Of a stretch of 64,000 bases of DNA, positions 8,515 through 17,088 are shown one piece after another (positions within the stretch are counted from its first letter, which is position 1; every line of letters starts with the position of its first letter). The stretch spans positions 1,206,431 to 1,270,430 of the forward strand of contig NZ_FQUD01000001.1 of the NCBI RefSeq assembly GCF_900128945.1. The letters run 5' to 3'. The position numbers were made by a program, and so were the translations under genes. The DNA comes from Chryseobacterium sp. OV279. GTDB lineage: Bacteria > Bacteroidota > Bacteroidia > Flavobacteriales > Weeksellaceae. The notes beneath the pieces are model-generated. The model searched no databases and was not told the origin of the DNA. It saw only the letters and a list, made by a program, of their open reading frames with translations.

Positions 8515-8877
8515 ATGAAAACCAGAGTCTTATTATTCTCTTTCGTAATGTTCTTTTCCGCTTTATGTGCAGGTCTTTTTGCAGGTAAGGGGAAAACGCA
8601 GTCATATCCTGATGCTTCCTCAAAAATACATCTCGTTAAGCACGCAGACCAGCAGGGTCAGCCGGAGATTTACAGTGTTTCTGATGATCAGGATGCACAA
8701 GATTCCAACGATGTTGAAAAAGTAAAATTTGATTATTCTGTCATTACCCAGCAGTGGCTGAACTTTTTCTTCTCCGGTTATTCTTACGAAACCAAAGCGG
8801 TGGCCATTCAAAACCGCGTCTATATCACAGCACCACGGTACATTCTGTATCATGCCCTGCAGATTGCGGGCTGCTAA
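8515..8877 (+). CDS. Small secreted or membrane-anchored protein, unknown
   Basis: 120 aa from the ATG at 8515 (MKTRVLLFSFVMFFSALCAGLFAG), which places a hydrophobic signal or anchor at the very N-terminus; an upstream ATG at 8485 adds ten polar residues in front. The rest is a polar middle with an acidic run (SDDQDAQDSNDVEKVKFDY) and an aromatic end, VYITAPRYILYHALQIAGC. No family recognised. It precedes the urease genes on the same strand with a 150-bp gap, so a functional link is possible but unproven. Confidence 0.6.
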   Translation: MKTRVLLFSFVMFFSALCAGLFAGKGKTQSYPDASSKIHLVKHADQQGQPEIYSVSDDQDAQDSNDVEKVKFDYSVITQQWLNFFFSGYSYETKAVAIQNRVYITAPRYILYHALQIAGC

Positions 8878-8910
8878 TCTTTTCCCGGACTTTTCATGAA
8901 TTCTGTGATT

Positions 8911-8924
8911 TGTATTTGAATACA
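8911..8924. promoter_or_regulatory. Dyad upstream of ureA
   Basis: TGTATTTGAATACA, two 6-bp arms around TG, about 105 bp before ureA. It could be an operator for the urease operon or the foot of the upstream transcript; no T-run follows, so a terminator is less likely. Confidence 0.3.
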
Positions 8925-9028
8925 GATCCATAAGAATCATGCCCTGTTTTTAATAGGTTTAAACCCATCTATTTGTCTTTTCAAAAAGGCAGACAGGATT
9001 CCCTATATCCAATTTAAAATCCAATACT

Positions 9029-9331
9029 ATGCACTTAACACCGAGAGAATCGGAGAAGCTGATGCTGTTTCTGGCAGGAGAGCTTGCTCTGAAAAGAAAG
9101 GCCAGAGGTCTTAAACTTAACTATCCGGAATCTATCGCACTCATCAGCCATTTTCTGCTGGAAGGCGCCAGAGACGGGAAAAAAGTAGCCGAACTGATGC
9201 AGGAAGGCGCTCATCTTCTTACCAAAGATGATGTAATGCCTGGCGTTTCAGAAATGATCCATGATGTACAGATCGAAGCCACTTTTCCGGACGGAACCAA
9301 ACTGGTGACCGTACACAATCCAATCCGTTAA
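9029..9331 (+). CDS. ureA: Urease subunit gamma
   Basis: 100 aa, full length for Ure[41 protein letters not shown] and the conserved [32 protein letters not shown]. Smallest structural subunit of the nickel enzyme that hydrolyses urea to ammonia and carbamate. It opens the ureABC cluster, with ureB starting 14 bp downstream. Separate gamma and beta genes are the usual arrangement outside Helicobacter. Confidence 0.97.
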   Translation: MHLTPRESEKLMLFLAGELALKRKARGLKLNYPESIALISHFLLEGARDGKKVAELMQEGAHLLTKDDVMPGVSEMIHDVQIEATFPDGTKLVTVHNPIR

Positions 9332-9345
9332 TACAAATCTCTATT

Positions 9346-9714
9346 ATGATACCAGGAGAAATTTTTGTAAAAGAAGGAATTATTATCTGCAATGAAGGCA
9401 GAGAAACAGTTAAAATAAAAGTTGTTAATACAGGCGACCGTCCTATTCAGGTAGGTTCCCACTTTCATTTTTTTGAAGTGAATAAAGCCATGAGCTTCAG
9501 CCGTGAAAAAGCCTTTGGAAAGAGACTGAACATCGTGGCAAGTACCGCCGTGCGTTTCGAACCGGGAGAAGAAAAAGAAGTGGAATTGGTAGAAATTGGC
9601 GGCACCAAAAAAGCGATGGGATTCAATAACCTTGTCGATGGCCAGGTAGATTCCGGAGATCAGAAAAAAGCCAGTCTTGCCAAAGCTGAAGCATTAAACT
9701 TTAAAAATCAATAA
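9346..9714 (+). CDS. ureB: Urease subunit beta
   Basis: 122 aa. Starts [46 protein letters not shown], the diagnostic UreB beginning, and contains [27 protein letters not shown]. Structural subunit packing against UreC. It is followed after 1 bp by ureC, so the three subunits are almost certainly one transcript. The C-terminal tail after [12 protein letters not shown] is slightly longer than in the shortest homologues. Confidence 0.97.
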   Translation: MIPGEIFVKEGIIICNEGRETVKIKVVNTGDRPIQVGSHFHFFEVNKAMSFSREKAFGKRLNIVASTAVRFEPGEEKEVELVEIGGTKKAMGFNNLVDGQVDSGDQKKASLAKAEALNFKNQ

Positions 9715-9715
9715 C

Positions 9716-11437
9716 ATGAGCTTACCTATAGACAGAAAACAGTATGCCAATATATTGGGACCTACAGCCGGCGACCGCATCAGACTGGGAGATACTGAAA
9801 TCATCATCGAAATAGAAAAAGATTTTACCCATTACGGAGACGAAGCCGTTTTCGGAGGCGGAAAAACCGTTCGTGACGGAATGGGACAAAACGTGACCGC
9901 AAAAAGAGACGAAGGTGTTCTCGATCTGTGTATTACTGGAGCTGTGATCATCGACCACTGGGGAATTGTCAAAGCTGATATCGGAATCAAAGACGGAAAA
10001 ATCATAGGCATCGGAAAAGCTGGAAATCCTGATACAATGGATGGTGTTTCTCCAAATATGATCATCGGGGCTTCAACGGAAGTGCATGGCGGAAAAGGCT
10101 ATATCGTAACTGCAGGAGGAATAGATACTCACATCCATTACATCTGCCCGCAACAGATTGAAACCTCTTTATACAGTGGAATTACCACCATGATTGGAGG
10201 TGGAACAGGACCAAATGATGGAACCAATGCCACAACAGTTACTCCCGGGAAATTCAATATGCAGAAAATGCTCGAGGCAGCTGAAGAATATCCTATGAAT
10301 CTTGGTTTTTTCGGAAAAGGTAACTGCTCAGCAGAAGGACCTATTGAAGAACAGGTTGAGGCAGGCGCATTAGGCGTAAAGATCCATGAAGACTGGGGTG
10401 CAACACCGGCCACCATCGATGCGGCATTGAAAGTAGCTGATAAGTATGACGTTCAGGTTGCTATTCATACCGATACATTGAATGAAGGTGGTTTTCTTGA
10501 AGATACGATGAGAGCCATCAACGGAAGAGTGATTCATACTTTCCACACAGAAGGTGCCGGAGGAGGTCACGCTCCGGATATCATTAAAGCAGCCATGTAT
10601 CCGAACGTTTTACCCGCTTCTACCAATCCGACACGCCCTTATACAATCAATACGATCGACGAACATTTGGATATGCTGATGGTGTGTCACCATTTAAGTA
10701 AAAATATCCCCGAAGATGTAGCTTTTGCAGATTCAAGAATCCGTCCTGAGACCATTGCAGCAGAAGATATCCTTCATGATATGGGCGTTTTCAGCATTAT
10801 GAGCTCAGATTCCCAGGCGATGGGAAGACCTGGCGAAGTGATTACCAGAACGTGGCAGACAGCGAGTAAAATGAAGGAGCAGAGAGGAAATTTAGAAGAG
10901 GATAAAGATTCGGAAAATGATAACTACAGAGCCAAAAGATATGTGGCAAAATATACCATCAATCCTGCCATTGCACACGGTATTTCTGAATATGTAGGAT
11001 CTCTTGAAGTAGGAAAACTGGCTGATCTTGTGATCTGGAAACCTGCATTATTCGGAGTGAAACCTGAGATGATTTTAAAAGGAGGATTTGTGATCGCAGC
11101 CAAAATGGGAGATCCTAATGCTTCCATTCCTACGCCGCAACCTGTGATTTACAGAAACATGTTCGGAGCGCATGGAAAGGCAAAATTCGGAACCTGTGCG
11201 AACTTTGTTTCCCAGATCTCTATCGACAACGGAACGATTGCATCCTATAAACTGGAAAAAATGATCCTGCCAGTGAAAAACTGCAGAAATATTTCTAAAA
11301 AGGATCTGATCCACAACGATAAAACACCTGTCATTGAAGTGAATCCTGAAAACTACAAAGTAACGGTAGACGGTGAATACATCACCTGCGAACCGGCGGA
11401 GAAACTTCCCTTAACACAGTTGTATTACTTGTTTTAA
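9716..11437 (+). CDS. ureC: Urease subunit alpha (catalytic)
   Basis: 573 aa, complete. All nickel-site residues are visible: His139 and His141 ([10 protein letters not shown]), the lysine that becomes carbamylated, Lys222, with His224 (GVKIHEDWG), His251, His277 ([14 protein letters not shown]), Asp365 (SSDSQAMG), and the mobile-flap Cys324-His325 (MVCHHLSKN). The enzyme should be active if nickel is loaded by UreDEFG. An imperfect hairpin with a T-rich tail follows the stop (11451-11476), before the next gene of the cluster. Confidence 0.98.
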   Translation: MSLPIDRKQYANILGPTAGDRIRLGDTEIIIEIEKDFTHYGDEAVFGGGKTVRDGMGQNVTAKRDEGVLDLCITGAVIIDHWGIVKADIGIKDGKIIGIGKAGNPDTMDGVSPNMIIGASTEVHGGKGYIVTAGGIDTHIHYICPQQIETSLYSGITTMIGGGTGPNDGTNATTVTPGKFNMQKMLEAAEEYPMNLGFFGKGNCSAEGPIEEQVEAGALGVKIHEDWGATPATIDAALKVADKYDVQVAIHTDTLNEGGFLEDTMRAINGRVIHTFHTEGAGGGHAPDIIKAAMYPNVLPASTNPTRPYTINTIDEHLDMLMVCHHLSKNIPEDVAFADSRIRPETIAAEDILHDMGVFSIMSSDSQAMGRPGEVITRTWQTASKMKEQRGNLEEDKDSENDNYRAKRYVAKYTINPAIAHGISEYVGSLEVGKLADLVIWKPALFGVKPEMILKGGFVIAAKMGDPNASIPTPQPVIYRNMFGAHGKAKFGTCANFVSQISIDNGTIASYKLEKMILPVKNCRNISKKDLIHNDKTPVIEVNPENYKVTVDGEYITCEPAEKLPLTQLYYLF

Positions 11438-11450
11438 TCTTGAGTTTTTT

Positions 11451-11476
11451 AAGGCTCGGTCACTGCCGGGCCTTTT
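11451..11476 (+). terminator. Attenuator-like hairpin between ureC and the accessory genes
   Basis: AAGGCTCGG (11451-11459) pairs with CCGGGCCTT (11466-11474), 9 bp with one G-U, then TTCTT. The T tail is weak, so partial termination is more likely than complete. This could set structural subunits above accessory proteins. Confidence 0.55.
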
Positions 11477-11515
11477 CTTAAACTGAATGACAAAACTAAC
11501 ATTGAACAGATTAAA

Positions 11516-12181
11516 ATGAAAAACTTAAATAAAACAGCTTTTTCCCTTGCAGTGGCTGGAATGTCTGTGTTTTCCGGACAGATGAAAGCCCAGTTTCTGG
11601 GAGGAAGAAGACTGAAAAGTGACGAAGAAGGTCCCAAAGGACAATTCATGATATACGGCTCCTTCGATTATTCCAAAACCAACAGCCCTTCCGGAAGCAA
11701 CAGCTCCACAGGAACGAGTAACAATGCCGGAATTCCTCTGGGTGTGGGATATTTCATCAATAATAATGACGTGATCGGGGTGAATTATGCCTACGCTCAG
11801 AACGTGACGGATCACAAAACGATCTACAAGCAGAATGAAGCTGGGATCTGGTACAGTCCGTCGGTGGCATTAGGGAAATATTTTGCCTTGATCGGTCAGA
11901 TTGATGCTCATTATGTTTGGGGACAGAAATTGTCTGATGCCACAGCTTCTATGGATCATTTTAATGGCTATCGTCTTCGGGCTTATCCTTTATTCGCCAT
12001 ATTTCTGGGCGGCGGCTGGGCTTTGAAGTTCAAATTTGCTGAATTATCGATGCTGCAGACCAAAACGAAACAGGAAGGCTGGACCAAAACCTATGTAGCG
12101 GGAATCAGTGCTTCTACGTTTGGGGTGGGAATTTCTAAAAATATTGATTTCAGAAAAAAAGCAGATACCAATGATCATTAA
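11516..12181 (+). CDS. Outer-membrane beta-barrel-like protein in the urease operon
   Basis: 221 aa with a signal peptide (cleavage near AQFLG, residue about 25) and an alternating aromatic/polar pattern typical of a small outer-membrane barrel: GYFINNNDVIGVNYAYAQNV, YRLRAYPLFAIFLGGGWALKFKF, ending TFGVGISKNIDFRKK. It sits between ureC and ureE and its 3' end overlaps the ureE start by 11 bp, so translation is probably coupled. I know of no assigned role; a porin-like protein for urea or nickel is an inference from position. Confidence 0.7.
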   Translation: MKNLNKTAFSLAVAGMSVFSGQMKAQFLGGRRLKSDEEGPKGQFMIYGSFDYSKTNSPSGSNSSTGTSNNAGIPLGVGYFINNNDVIGVNYAYAQNVTDHKTIYKQNEAGIWYSPSVALGKYFALIGQIDAHYVWGQKLSDATASMDHFNGYRLRAYPLFAIFLGGGWALKFKFAELSMLQTKTKQEGWTKTYVAGISASTFGVGISKNIDFRKKADTNDH

Positions 12182-12680
12182 CCAAACGATAGGGAATCTC
12201 TCGGAGAATCCATCAGCAAAAAATATAGATTATCTGGATCTGGAATGGTTTGAAACGACCAAAAGAATTCAGCGTAAAAAAACGAGACTGGGAACGGATA
12301 TCGCGATTAAATTTCTCCGTGAAGGACAGCGTTTGCGGGAGGGAGATATTCTTTTTGAAGATGAGGAAAACATCATTGCAGTAAATGTTCTGGAAACGGA
12401 AGCAATTGTTATGTCACCGGATTCTCTTCTGGAAATGGGAACCGTTTGTTATGAGATCGGGAACAAGCATATTCCGCTTTTTATTCAGGAAGATAAAGTG
12501 CTGCTTCCTTTTGAAATGCCGATGTTCAGATGGCTGGAAGCAAGCGGATTTAAACCGGAAAAACAGACTGTAAAACTGCTGAATTTCCTTAAATCCAACG
12601 TAGAACCCCACGGACACGGAAGTCTGGGCTCTTCAATTTTTAACAAGATCTTAAAAATGGCCGCTCCAAAAGATGAATAA
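12171..12680 (+). CDS. ureE: Urease accessory protein UreE (nickel metallochaperone)
   Basis: 169 aa from the ATG at 12171 (MIINQTIGNLSENPS), overlapping the barrel-protein stop; a reading from 12108 lies inside that gene and is unlikely. UreE delivers Ni to the UreDFG complex. Visible: N-terminal domain with RKKTRLGTDIAIKFLREGQRLREGD, then the metal-binding domain containing GNKHIPLFIQEDKVLLPF and the short C-terminal HGHGSLG. It lacks the long His-rich tail of Klebsiella-type UreE. It overlaps ureF by 8 bp. Confidence 0.93.
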   Translation: MIINQTIGNLSENPSAKNIDYLDLEWFETTKRIQRKKTRLGTDIAIKFLREGQRLREGDILFEDEENIIAVNVLETEAIVMSPDSLLEMGTVCYEIGNKHIPLFIQEDKVLLPFEMPMFRWLEASGFKPEKQTVKLLNFLKSNVEPHGHGSLGSSIFNKILKMAAPKDE

Positions 12681-13371
12681 TACCAATTTAAACTTCCTGT
12701 CAGGGCTGCTTCACCTCGCAGATCCCACGCTTCCGATCGGCGGCTACACCCATTCCAACGGCCTTGAAACCTATGTGCAGGAAAGAATCGTTGACAATCT
12801 GCAAACCGCTAAAGAGTTCGTGGAAAATATGCTTCAGTACAATCTAAAGTATAATGACGGCGCTTTTGTAAAACTGGCTTATGAAGCTGCAGAAAACAGT
12901 GATCTGGAACTTTTAATAAGTCTTGACAACGAGTGTAATGCCATCAAGTGTCCGCGTGAAATCCGCCAGGCCAGCCAGAAATTAGGATTGAGGCTGATTA
13001 AGATTTTCAAAAGAAGACAAAGTTTTCCTTTTATGGAAACCTTTGAAAAGGCAGTTCAAAACCGGGAAGCCAATTCACATTACTGCATTGTATTCGGGGT
13101 GTACGCTTACCTGATGAAGATTCCTTTGTACGAAGCATTGCTGGGATTTTATCATACTTCTGTAGCGGGAATGATCACCAATGCGGTGAAACTGGTTCCT
13201 CTGGGACAGCTCGATGGTCAGGATATCCTGTTCTCTCTTTATCCGGTGATGGAAAAAACAGTGCACGAAACCATAGCACTGGACAGAGATATGGTTGGAC
13301 TCTGCAATACCGCTTTTGACATCAGATGTATGCAGCACGAAAGGCTTTATTCAAGACTTTATATGTCTTAA
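12673..13371 (+). CDS. ureF: Urease accessory protein UreF
   Basis: 232 aa, all-helical family. Conserved N-terminus [25 protein letters not shown] and the later [15 protein letters not shown] segment ([19 protein letters not shown]). UreF bridges UreD and UreG on apo-urease and gates GTP hydrolysis. Start overlaps the ureE end; ureG follows after 32 bp. Confidence 0.95.
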   Translation: MNNTNLNFLSGLLHLADPTLPIGGYTHSNGLETYVQERIVDNLQTAKEFVENMLQYNLKYNDGAFVKLAYEAAENSDLELLISLDNECNAIKCPREIRQASQKLGLRLIKIFKRRQSFPFMETFEKAVQNREANSHYCIVFGVYAYLMKIPLYEALLGFYHTSVAGMITNAVKLVPLGQLDGQDILFSLYPVMEKTVHETIALDRDMVGLCNTAFDIRCMQHERLYSRLYMS

Positions 13372-13403
13372 TGATTAAAATAAAAAAACAAAAATTAGAA
13401 AAA

Positions 13404-14042
13404 ATGGACAATAGAAAATATATAAAAGTAGGAGTGGCCGGGCCTGTAGGTTCAGGAAAAACGGCTTTACTGGAACGTTTAAGCAGAAAATTATTTGGAA
13501 AATATGATCTAGGTGTGATCACGAATGATATTTATACCAAAGAAGATGCTGAATTTATGGCTAAAAACAGCCTTCTGCCACACGACAGAATTATCGGGGT
13601 AGAAACAGGAGGTTGCCCACACACCGCGATCCGTGAAGATGCAAGTATGAATCTGGAAGCGGTAGATGAGCTTGCTGCCCGTTTTCCGGATATCGAACTG
13701 GTACTGATTGAAAGTGGAGGTGATAACTTATCCGCTACCTTCAGCCCTGACCTTGCTGACGTGACGATCTTCATTATTGATGTCGCTGAAGGAGAAAAAA
13801 TTCCAAGAAAAGGAGGTCCTGGAATTACAAGATCAGATTTACTGATCATTAATAAGATTGACCTTGCCCCGCACGTAGGAGCAAGCCTTGAGGTGATGGA
13901 AAGAGATGCCAGAAGAATGAGAAACGGAAACCCTTTTGTGTTTACCAACCTTAAAACAGATGAAGGTCTGGATAAAGTCATTGGATGGATCAAAAAATAT
14001 GCGCTTCTGGAAGAGTGTGAAGAACCGAACCTGGTAAGATAG
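13404..14042 (+). CDS. ureG: Urease accessory protein UreG (GTPase)
   Basis: 212 aa from the ATG at 13404 ([26 protein letters not shown]); the frame is open to 13326, but that part overlaps ureF. SIMIBI-class GTPase that powers nickel insertion. Visible: P-loop GPVGSGKT (residues 13-20), the Cys-Pro-His metal-binding motif in [35 protein letters not shown], and the guanine-specificity NKID. The stop is immediately followed by the ureD start. Confidence 0.97.
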   Translation: MDNRKYIKVGVAGPVGSGKTALLERLSRKLFGKYDLGVITNDIYTKEDAEFMAKNSLLPHDRIIGVETGGCPHTAIREDASMNLEAVDELAARFPDIELVLIESGGDNLSATFSPDLADVTIFIIDVAEGEKIPRKGGPGITRSDLLIINKIDLAPHVGASLEVMERDARRMRNGNPFVFTNLKTDEGLDKVIGWIKKYALLEECEEPNLVR

Positions 14043-14831
14043 ATGGACAGCCGTTTACATATCATTGCAGGATTCAAGGATGGTGGTTCTTACGTAAAAG
14101 ACCTCTATGTTTCACTTCCGTTCAGAGTCGTTTCCGTAGGGCAGCGAAAAAGCGATAATAAGCTCTATCAAATGGTGATGAGCTCTTCTCCCGGAATTCT
14201 GGACGGAGATCATTATCACCTGAATATTGAGCTGGAAAAAGGCGCTTCACTGCAGCTGCAGTCACAGTCGTATCAACGGTTGTTCAATATGAAGGATAAA
14301 GCGGTTCAGGAGCTTCATGTAAAGATGGAGGACCACACTTCATTTGCTTATGTTCCACACCCGGTGGTTCCGCATGAAGATTCAAATTTTCAGAGTAAGG
14401 CCAATATCCATATCGGAAAGAACAGTCAGATCATCATCAGTGAGATCATCACCTGCGGAAGAAAACATTATGGCGAAGTTTTTAAACTGAAACGGTTCCA
14501 GAATCTGATGCAGATTTATCATGAAAATAAGTTAGTCATCAGGGATAATGTTGTCATTCAGCCGGATCTCATTCCCATCAACTGCATCGGAAATCTGGAA
14601 CAGTATACCCACCAGGGAACGCTTATTTTTTATACTACAAAAGAGAATGGTGACAGGAATAATCTGATAGAAACCATTGTAGAATGGGCAGAGCAACATA
14701 AAGAAGAAATGGAAGCAGGTGTTTCCGCAATGGAAGATAATGGTTTTGTGGTAAGAGCTTTAGGACATGGAGGGGAACTGATGTACAATTTTTTCCTCCA
14801 GATCCAGGAAATCCTTTGGTCTTTGGAATAA
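14043..14831 (+). CDS. ureD: Urease accessory protein UreD (UreH)
   Basis: 262 aa. UreD-type scaffold that binds apo-urease and passes nickel from UreG. Recognisable: SSSPGILDGDHYHLNIELEKGASLQLQSQSYQRLFNMKDKAVQE, where GxLxGD is the family signature, and FQSKANIHIGKNSQIIISEIITCGRKHYGEVF. Zero-base spacing from ureG indicates coupled translation. It closes the run of closely spaced accessory genes. Confidence 0.93.
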   Translation: MDSRLHIIAGFKDGGSYVKDLYVSLPFRVVSVGQRKSDNKLYQMVMSSSPGILDGDHYHLNIELEKGASLQLQSQSYQRLFNMKDKAVQELHVKMEDHTSFAYVPHPVVPHEDSNFQSKANIHIGKNSQIIISEIITCGRKHYGEVFKLKRFQNLMQIYHENKLVIRDNVVIQPDLIPINCIGNLEQYTHQGTLIFYTTKENGDRNNLIETIVEWAEQHKEEMEAGVSAMEDNGFVVRALGHGGELMYNFFLQIQEILWSLE

Positions 14832-14870
14832 ATAATTGGTGGATATTATTTGGGATTAAAACCACACGGT

Positions 14871-15034
14871 TATTCAATGAATGGGAGTGGGCTTTAGCCC
14901 GGTCTTAGTCAAAGATCAGATCATTTATAAACAACAGAAATTAAAGATTTCAATTAAATCAAAAGACCTCAATATTCAATAGAATCGGGCTTTAGCCCGA
15001 TTAAAAAAATAAAAACATCACAAGGGCTTTAGCC
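14871..15034. repeat. GGGCTTTAGCC dispersed hairpin repeats (three copies)
   Basis: Copies at 14871-14900 and 14973-15000 share the layout TATTCAAT-n-GGGCTTTAGCCC; the second forms a perfect 7-bp hairpin (14985-15000). A third, partial copy is at 15024-15034. A fourth lies at 19432-19456. Short REP-like intergenic elements. Confidence 0.7.
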
Positions 15035-15070
15035 AAAACCTAAATAACACTGGAAAAAACAAAAACAAAA

Positions 15071-15772
15071 ATGGACACTACAGTTTGGGCACTTCTCATA
15101 AGCGCCATCTCAATAAGTTTTATACACACCGCCTCTGGTCCGGATCATTATCTGCCGTTCATCGTCATCTCGAAATCTAAAAAATGGAGCGGAATGAAAA
15201 CGGCAATTCTAACCGTAGTCTGCGGATTCGGACATGTGTTTAGCTCTCTGATCTTAGGCTTTATCGGTGTATTTCTGGGGTGGCAATTGAATAAAATCTC
15301 ATGGTTTCAAGATCTAAGAGGAAATTTTTCAGGATGGGCTTTACTGATCTTTGGTGGAGTTTATTTGATCTATGGATTGGTTCAGGCCATCAGAAAGAAG
15401 CCTCACAAGCATTTCGATGTGATGGGAGATGATGTCTATGTTTATGAGCACAATCACACGGAAATGGTAATGCCACAAAAGAGAATTAAAGTGACACCAT
15501 TGGTGCTTTTCATGATCTTCGTAATGGGGCCGAGCGAACCTTTAATTCCTTTATTATTCTATTCCGGAGTCAAGCATTCCATGTCTGAAATCGCTGTTCT
15601 GGTGATATCATTTACACTGACCACCGTTTTGACAATGCTTGGAATGGTTCTACTGGGACGCTACGGCTATTCCACCCTATTCAATACAGAAAAACTGGAA
15701 AGATATATGGGAGTCGTGAGCGGAGCTGTAGTAACCGTTTGCGGAATCGGAATGGTGTTTTTGGGATGGTGA
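15071..15772 (+). CDS. UreH/NiCoT-like nickel permease
   Basis: 233 aa, about six hydrophobic segments. The first helix carries FIHTASGPDHYLPF, the His-x5-Asp-His signature in the place of the NiCoT motif. A cytoplasmic loop rich in His and acidic residues (HKHFDVMGDDVYVYEHNHTE, about 116-135) could bind nickel. A second motif, FVMGPSEPLIPLLFYSG, is typical of UreH-type permeases. Placed after ureD, it most likely imports Ni for urease. Broad automated labels such as sulfite exporter TauE are less likely here. Confidence 0.85.
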   Translation: MDTTVWALLISAISISFIHTASGPDHYLPFIVISKSKKWSGMKTAILTVVCGFGHVFSSLILGFIGVFLGWQLNKISWFQDLRGNFSGWALLIFGGVYLIYGLVQAIRKKPHKHFDVMGDDVYVYEHNHTEMVMPQKRIKVTPLVLFMIFVMGPSEPLIPLLFYSGVKHSMSEIAVLVISFTLTTVLTMLGMVLLGRYGYSTLFNTEKLERYMGVVSGAVVTVCGIGMVFLGW

Positions 15773-15779
15773 AGAGATG

Positions 15780-15941
15780 CGGGGTTGGAGAGTCTTAGGG
15801 TTTGAGAGTTAATGAGTTTTGGTTGCTAGTTACTGGTTGGTTAGTTGCTGGTTGCTGGTTGCTGGTTATTAGTAATTAAGGTAATGAGTTACCGTCTGAT
15901 GTCTGATGTCTGAAATCTGACGTCTAAAATCTTGTTTCTTA
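15780..15941. repeat. Low-complexity intergenic repeats
   Basis: Runs of GTTGCTGG (about 15821-15866) and of TCTGATGTCTGAAATCTGACG (about 15895-15922). The same words recur at 16991-17032 and 26400-26750. Non-coding. Confidence 0.6.
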
Positions 15942-15985
15942 CCCCTCAAACTCCTACTAATAAAATACTACATGAATACAAAACT

Positions 15986-16876
15986 ATGAACGAATTTTTC
16001 AAAAAACTACCTTTTATCGATAATGTTTTAAAAGGAATCGGGCAGATCATGCTCCAGGAAAACAAATGGACAGGCCTGCTGTTTCTTATCGGTATTTTCA
16101 TGGGAAGCTGGCAGGGCGGGGTAGCAGTATTGCTGTCAACGGCAGCCGGAACTTTTACCGCCATGAAATTAAAGTATGATCCGTCTGAGATCAATGCAGG
16201 ACTTTATGGATTTAGTGCTGCACTGGTGGGAGTAGCCTTGTCATTTGTTTTTCAGACGACTCTTCTGATTTGGGTTCTTATCCTGTTGGGAGGAGCTTTG
16301 GCAGCAGTGATCCAACATTTTTTTATTCAGAAAAAGATTCCGGTATTTACATTTCCGTTTATCATTATTACCTGGGTTGCGGTGTTTGTGCTTCATCATT
16401 TTACACAGATTCCGGCTTCAGAAATGATCTCGGCCCCGGTCGGTCCTGCAGATTATGATGATTTTCTAACCTGTACCAATGCGTTTGGGGAAGTGATATT
16501 TCAGGGAGGTATATTTTCCGGGATTATTTTCTTTGTAGCGGTATTTATCAGTTCACCGGCTGCGGCATTGTATGGATTGGCAGGTGCTGTTTTGGGCGCT
16601 TACCTGTCTCATATGAACGGAGAACCGATTGATAAAATCCACATGGGACTTTTCGGATTCAATGCGGTGCTTTCCGCCATAGTTTTCTCGGGATTTAAAA
16701 AGGCAGACGGAATTTGGGTACTGATGGCGGTCATCATTACCGTAGCCATCGACGATCTCCTGGTAGATCACAATACGCTCAATGAAGTAGGCGGCGTACT
16801 CACTTTTCCCTTCGTCGCTGGAACCTGGATCACCCTTTTAATTCAAAAAATATTTAAAACAAAGAAAATTGAGTAA
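15986..16876 (+). CDS. Urea transporter
   Basis: 296 aa from the ATG at 15986 (MNEFFKKLPFIDNVLKGIGQIMLQENKWTG). Two homologous halves with about ten membrane helices, typical of the UT family; marks include LMLQ/IMLQ-x-N before the first helix, INAGLYGFSAALVGVAL in half one, and GLFGFNAVLSAIVF in half two, which line the urea pore. A longer start at 15932 would add 18 residues from repeat DNA. It follows the nickel permease and supplies urease with substrate across the inner membrane. Confidence 0.92.
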   Translation: MNEFFKKLPFIDNVLKGIGQIMLQENKWTGLLFLIGIFMGSWQGGVAVLLSTAAGTFTAMKLKYDPSEINAGLYGFSAALVGVALSFVFQTTLLIWVLILLGGALAAVIQHFFIQKKIPVFTFPFIIITWVAVFVLHHFTQIPASEMISAPVGPADYDDFLTCTNAFGEVIFQGGIFSGIIFFVAVFISSPAAALYGLAGAVLGAYLSHMNGEPIDKIHMGLFGFNAVLSAIVFSGFKKADGIWVLMAVIITVAIDDLLVDHNTLNEVGGVLTFPFVAGTWITLLIQKIFKTKKIE

Positions 16877-17088
16877 GAGAGTTTTAGAGTCGGAGGGTGT
16901 GAGGGTTTTAGCGTATTAGGGTTTTAGAATGGGAGAGTTTTAGTGTGAAAAAAAACTTTACAATATCTCTTCCAGCCTCCTGATTCATCTTAAAATCTAA
17001 AGTCTGGTGTCTGATATCTGAAATCTGATGTCTATCACCTTGATTCCTGGCTCTTGTCTCTTAGTTCTCAATAAAAAATCAATAAAAA
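16877..17088. repeat. Low-complexity intergenic repeats
   Basis: GAGAGTTTTAG-type purine-rich repeats (about 16878-16945), then TCTGATATCTGAAATCTGATG (about 17009-17032). No gene. Confidence 0.55.
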
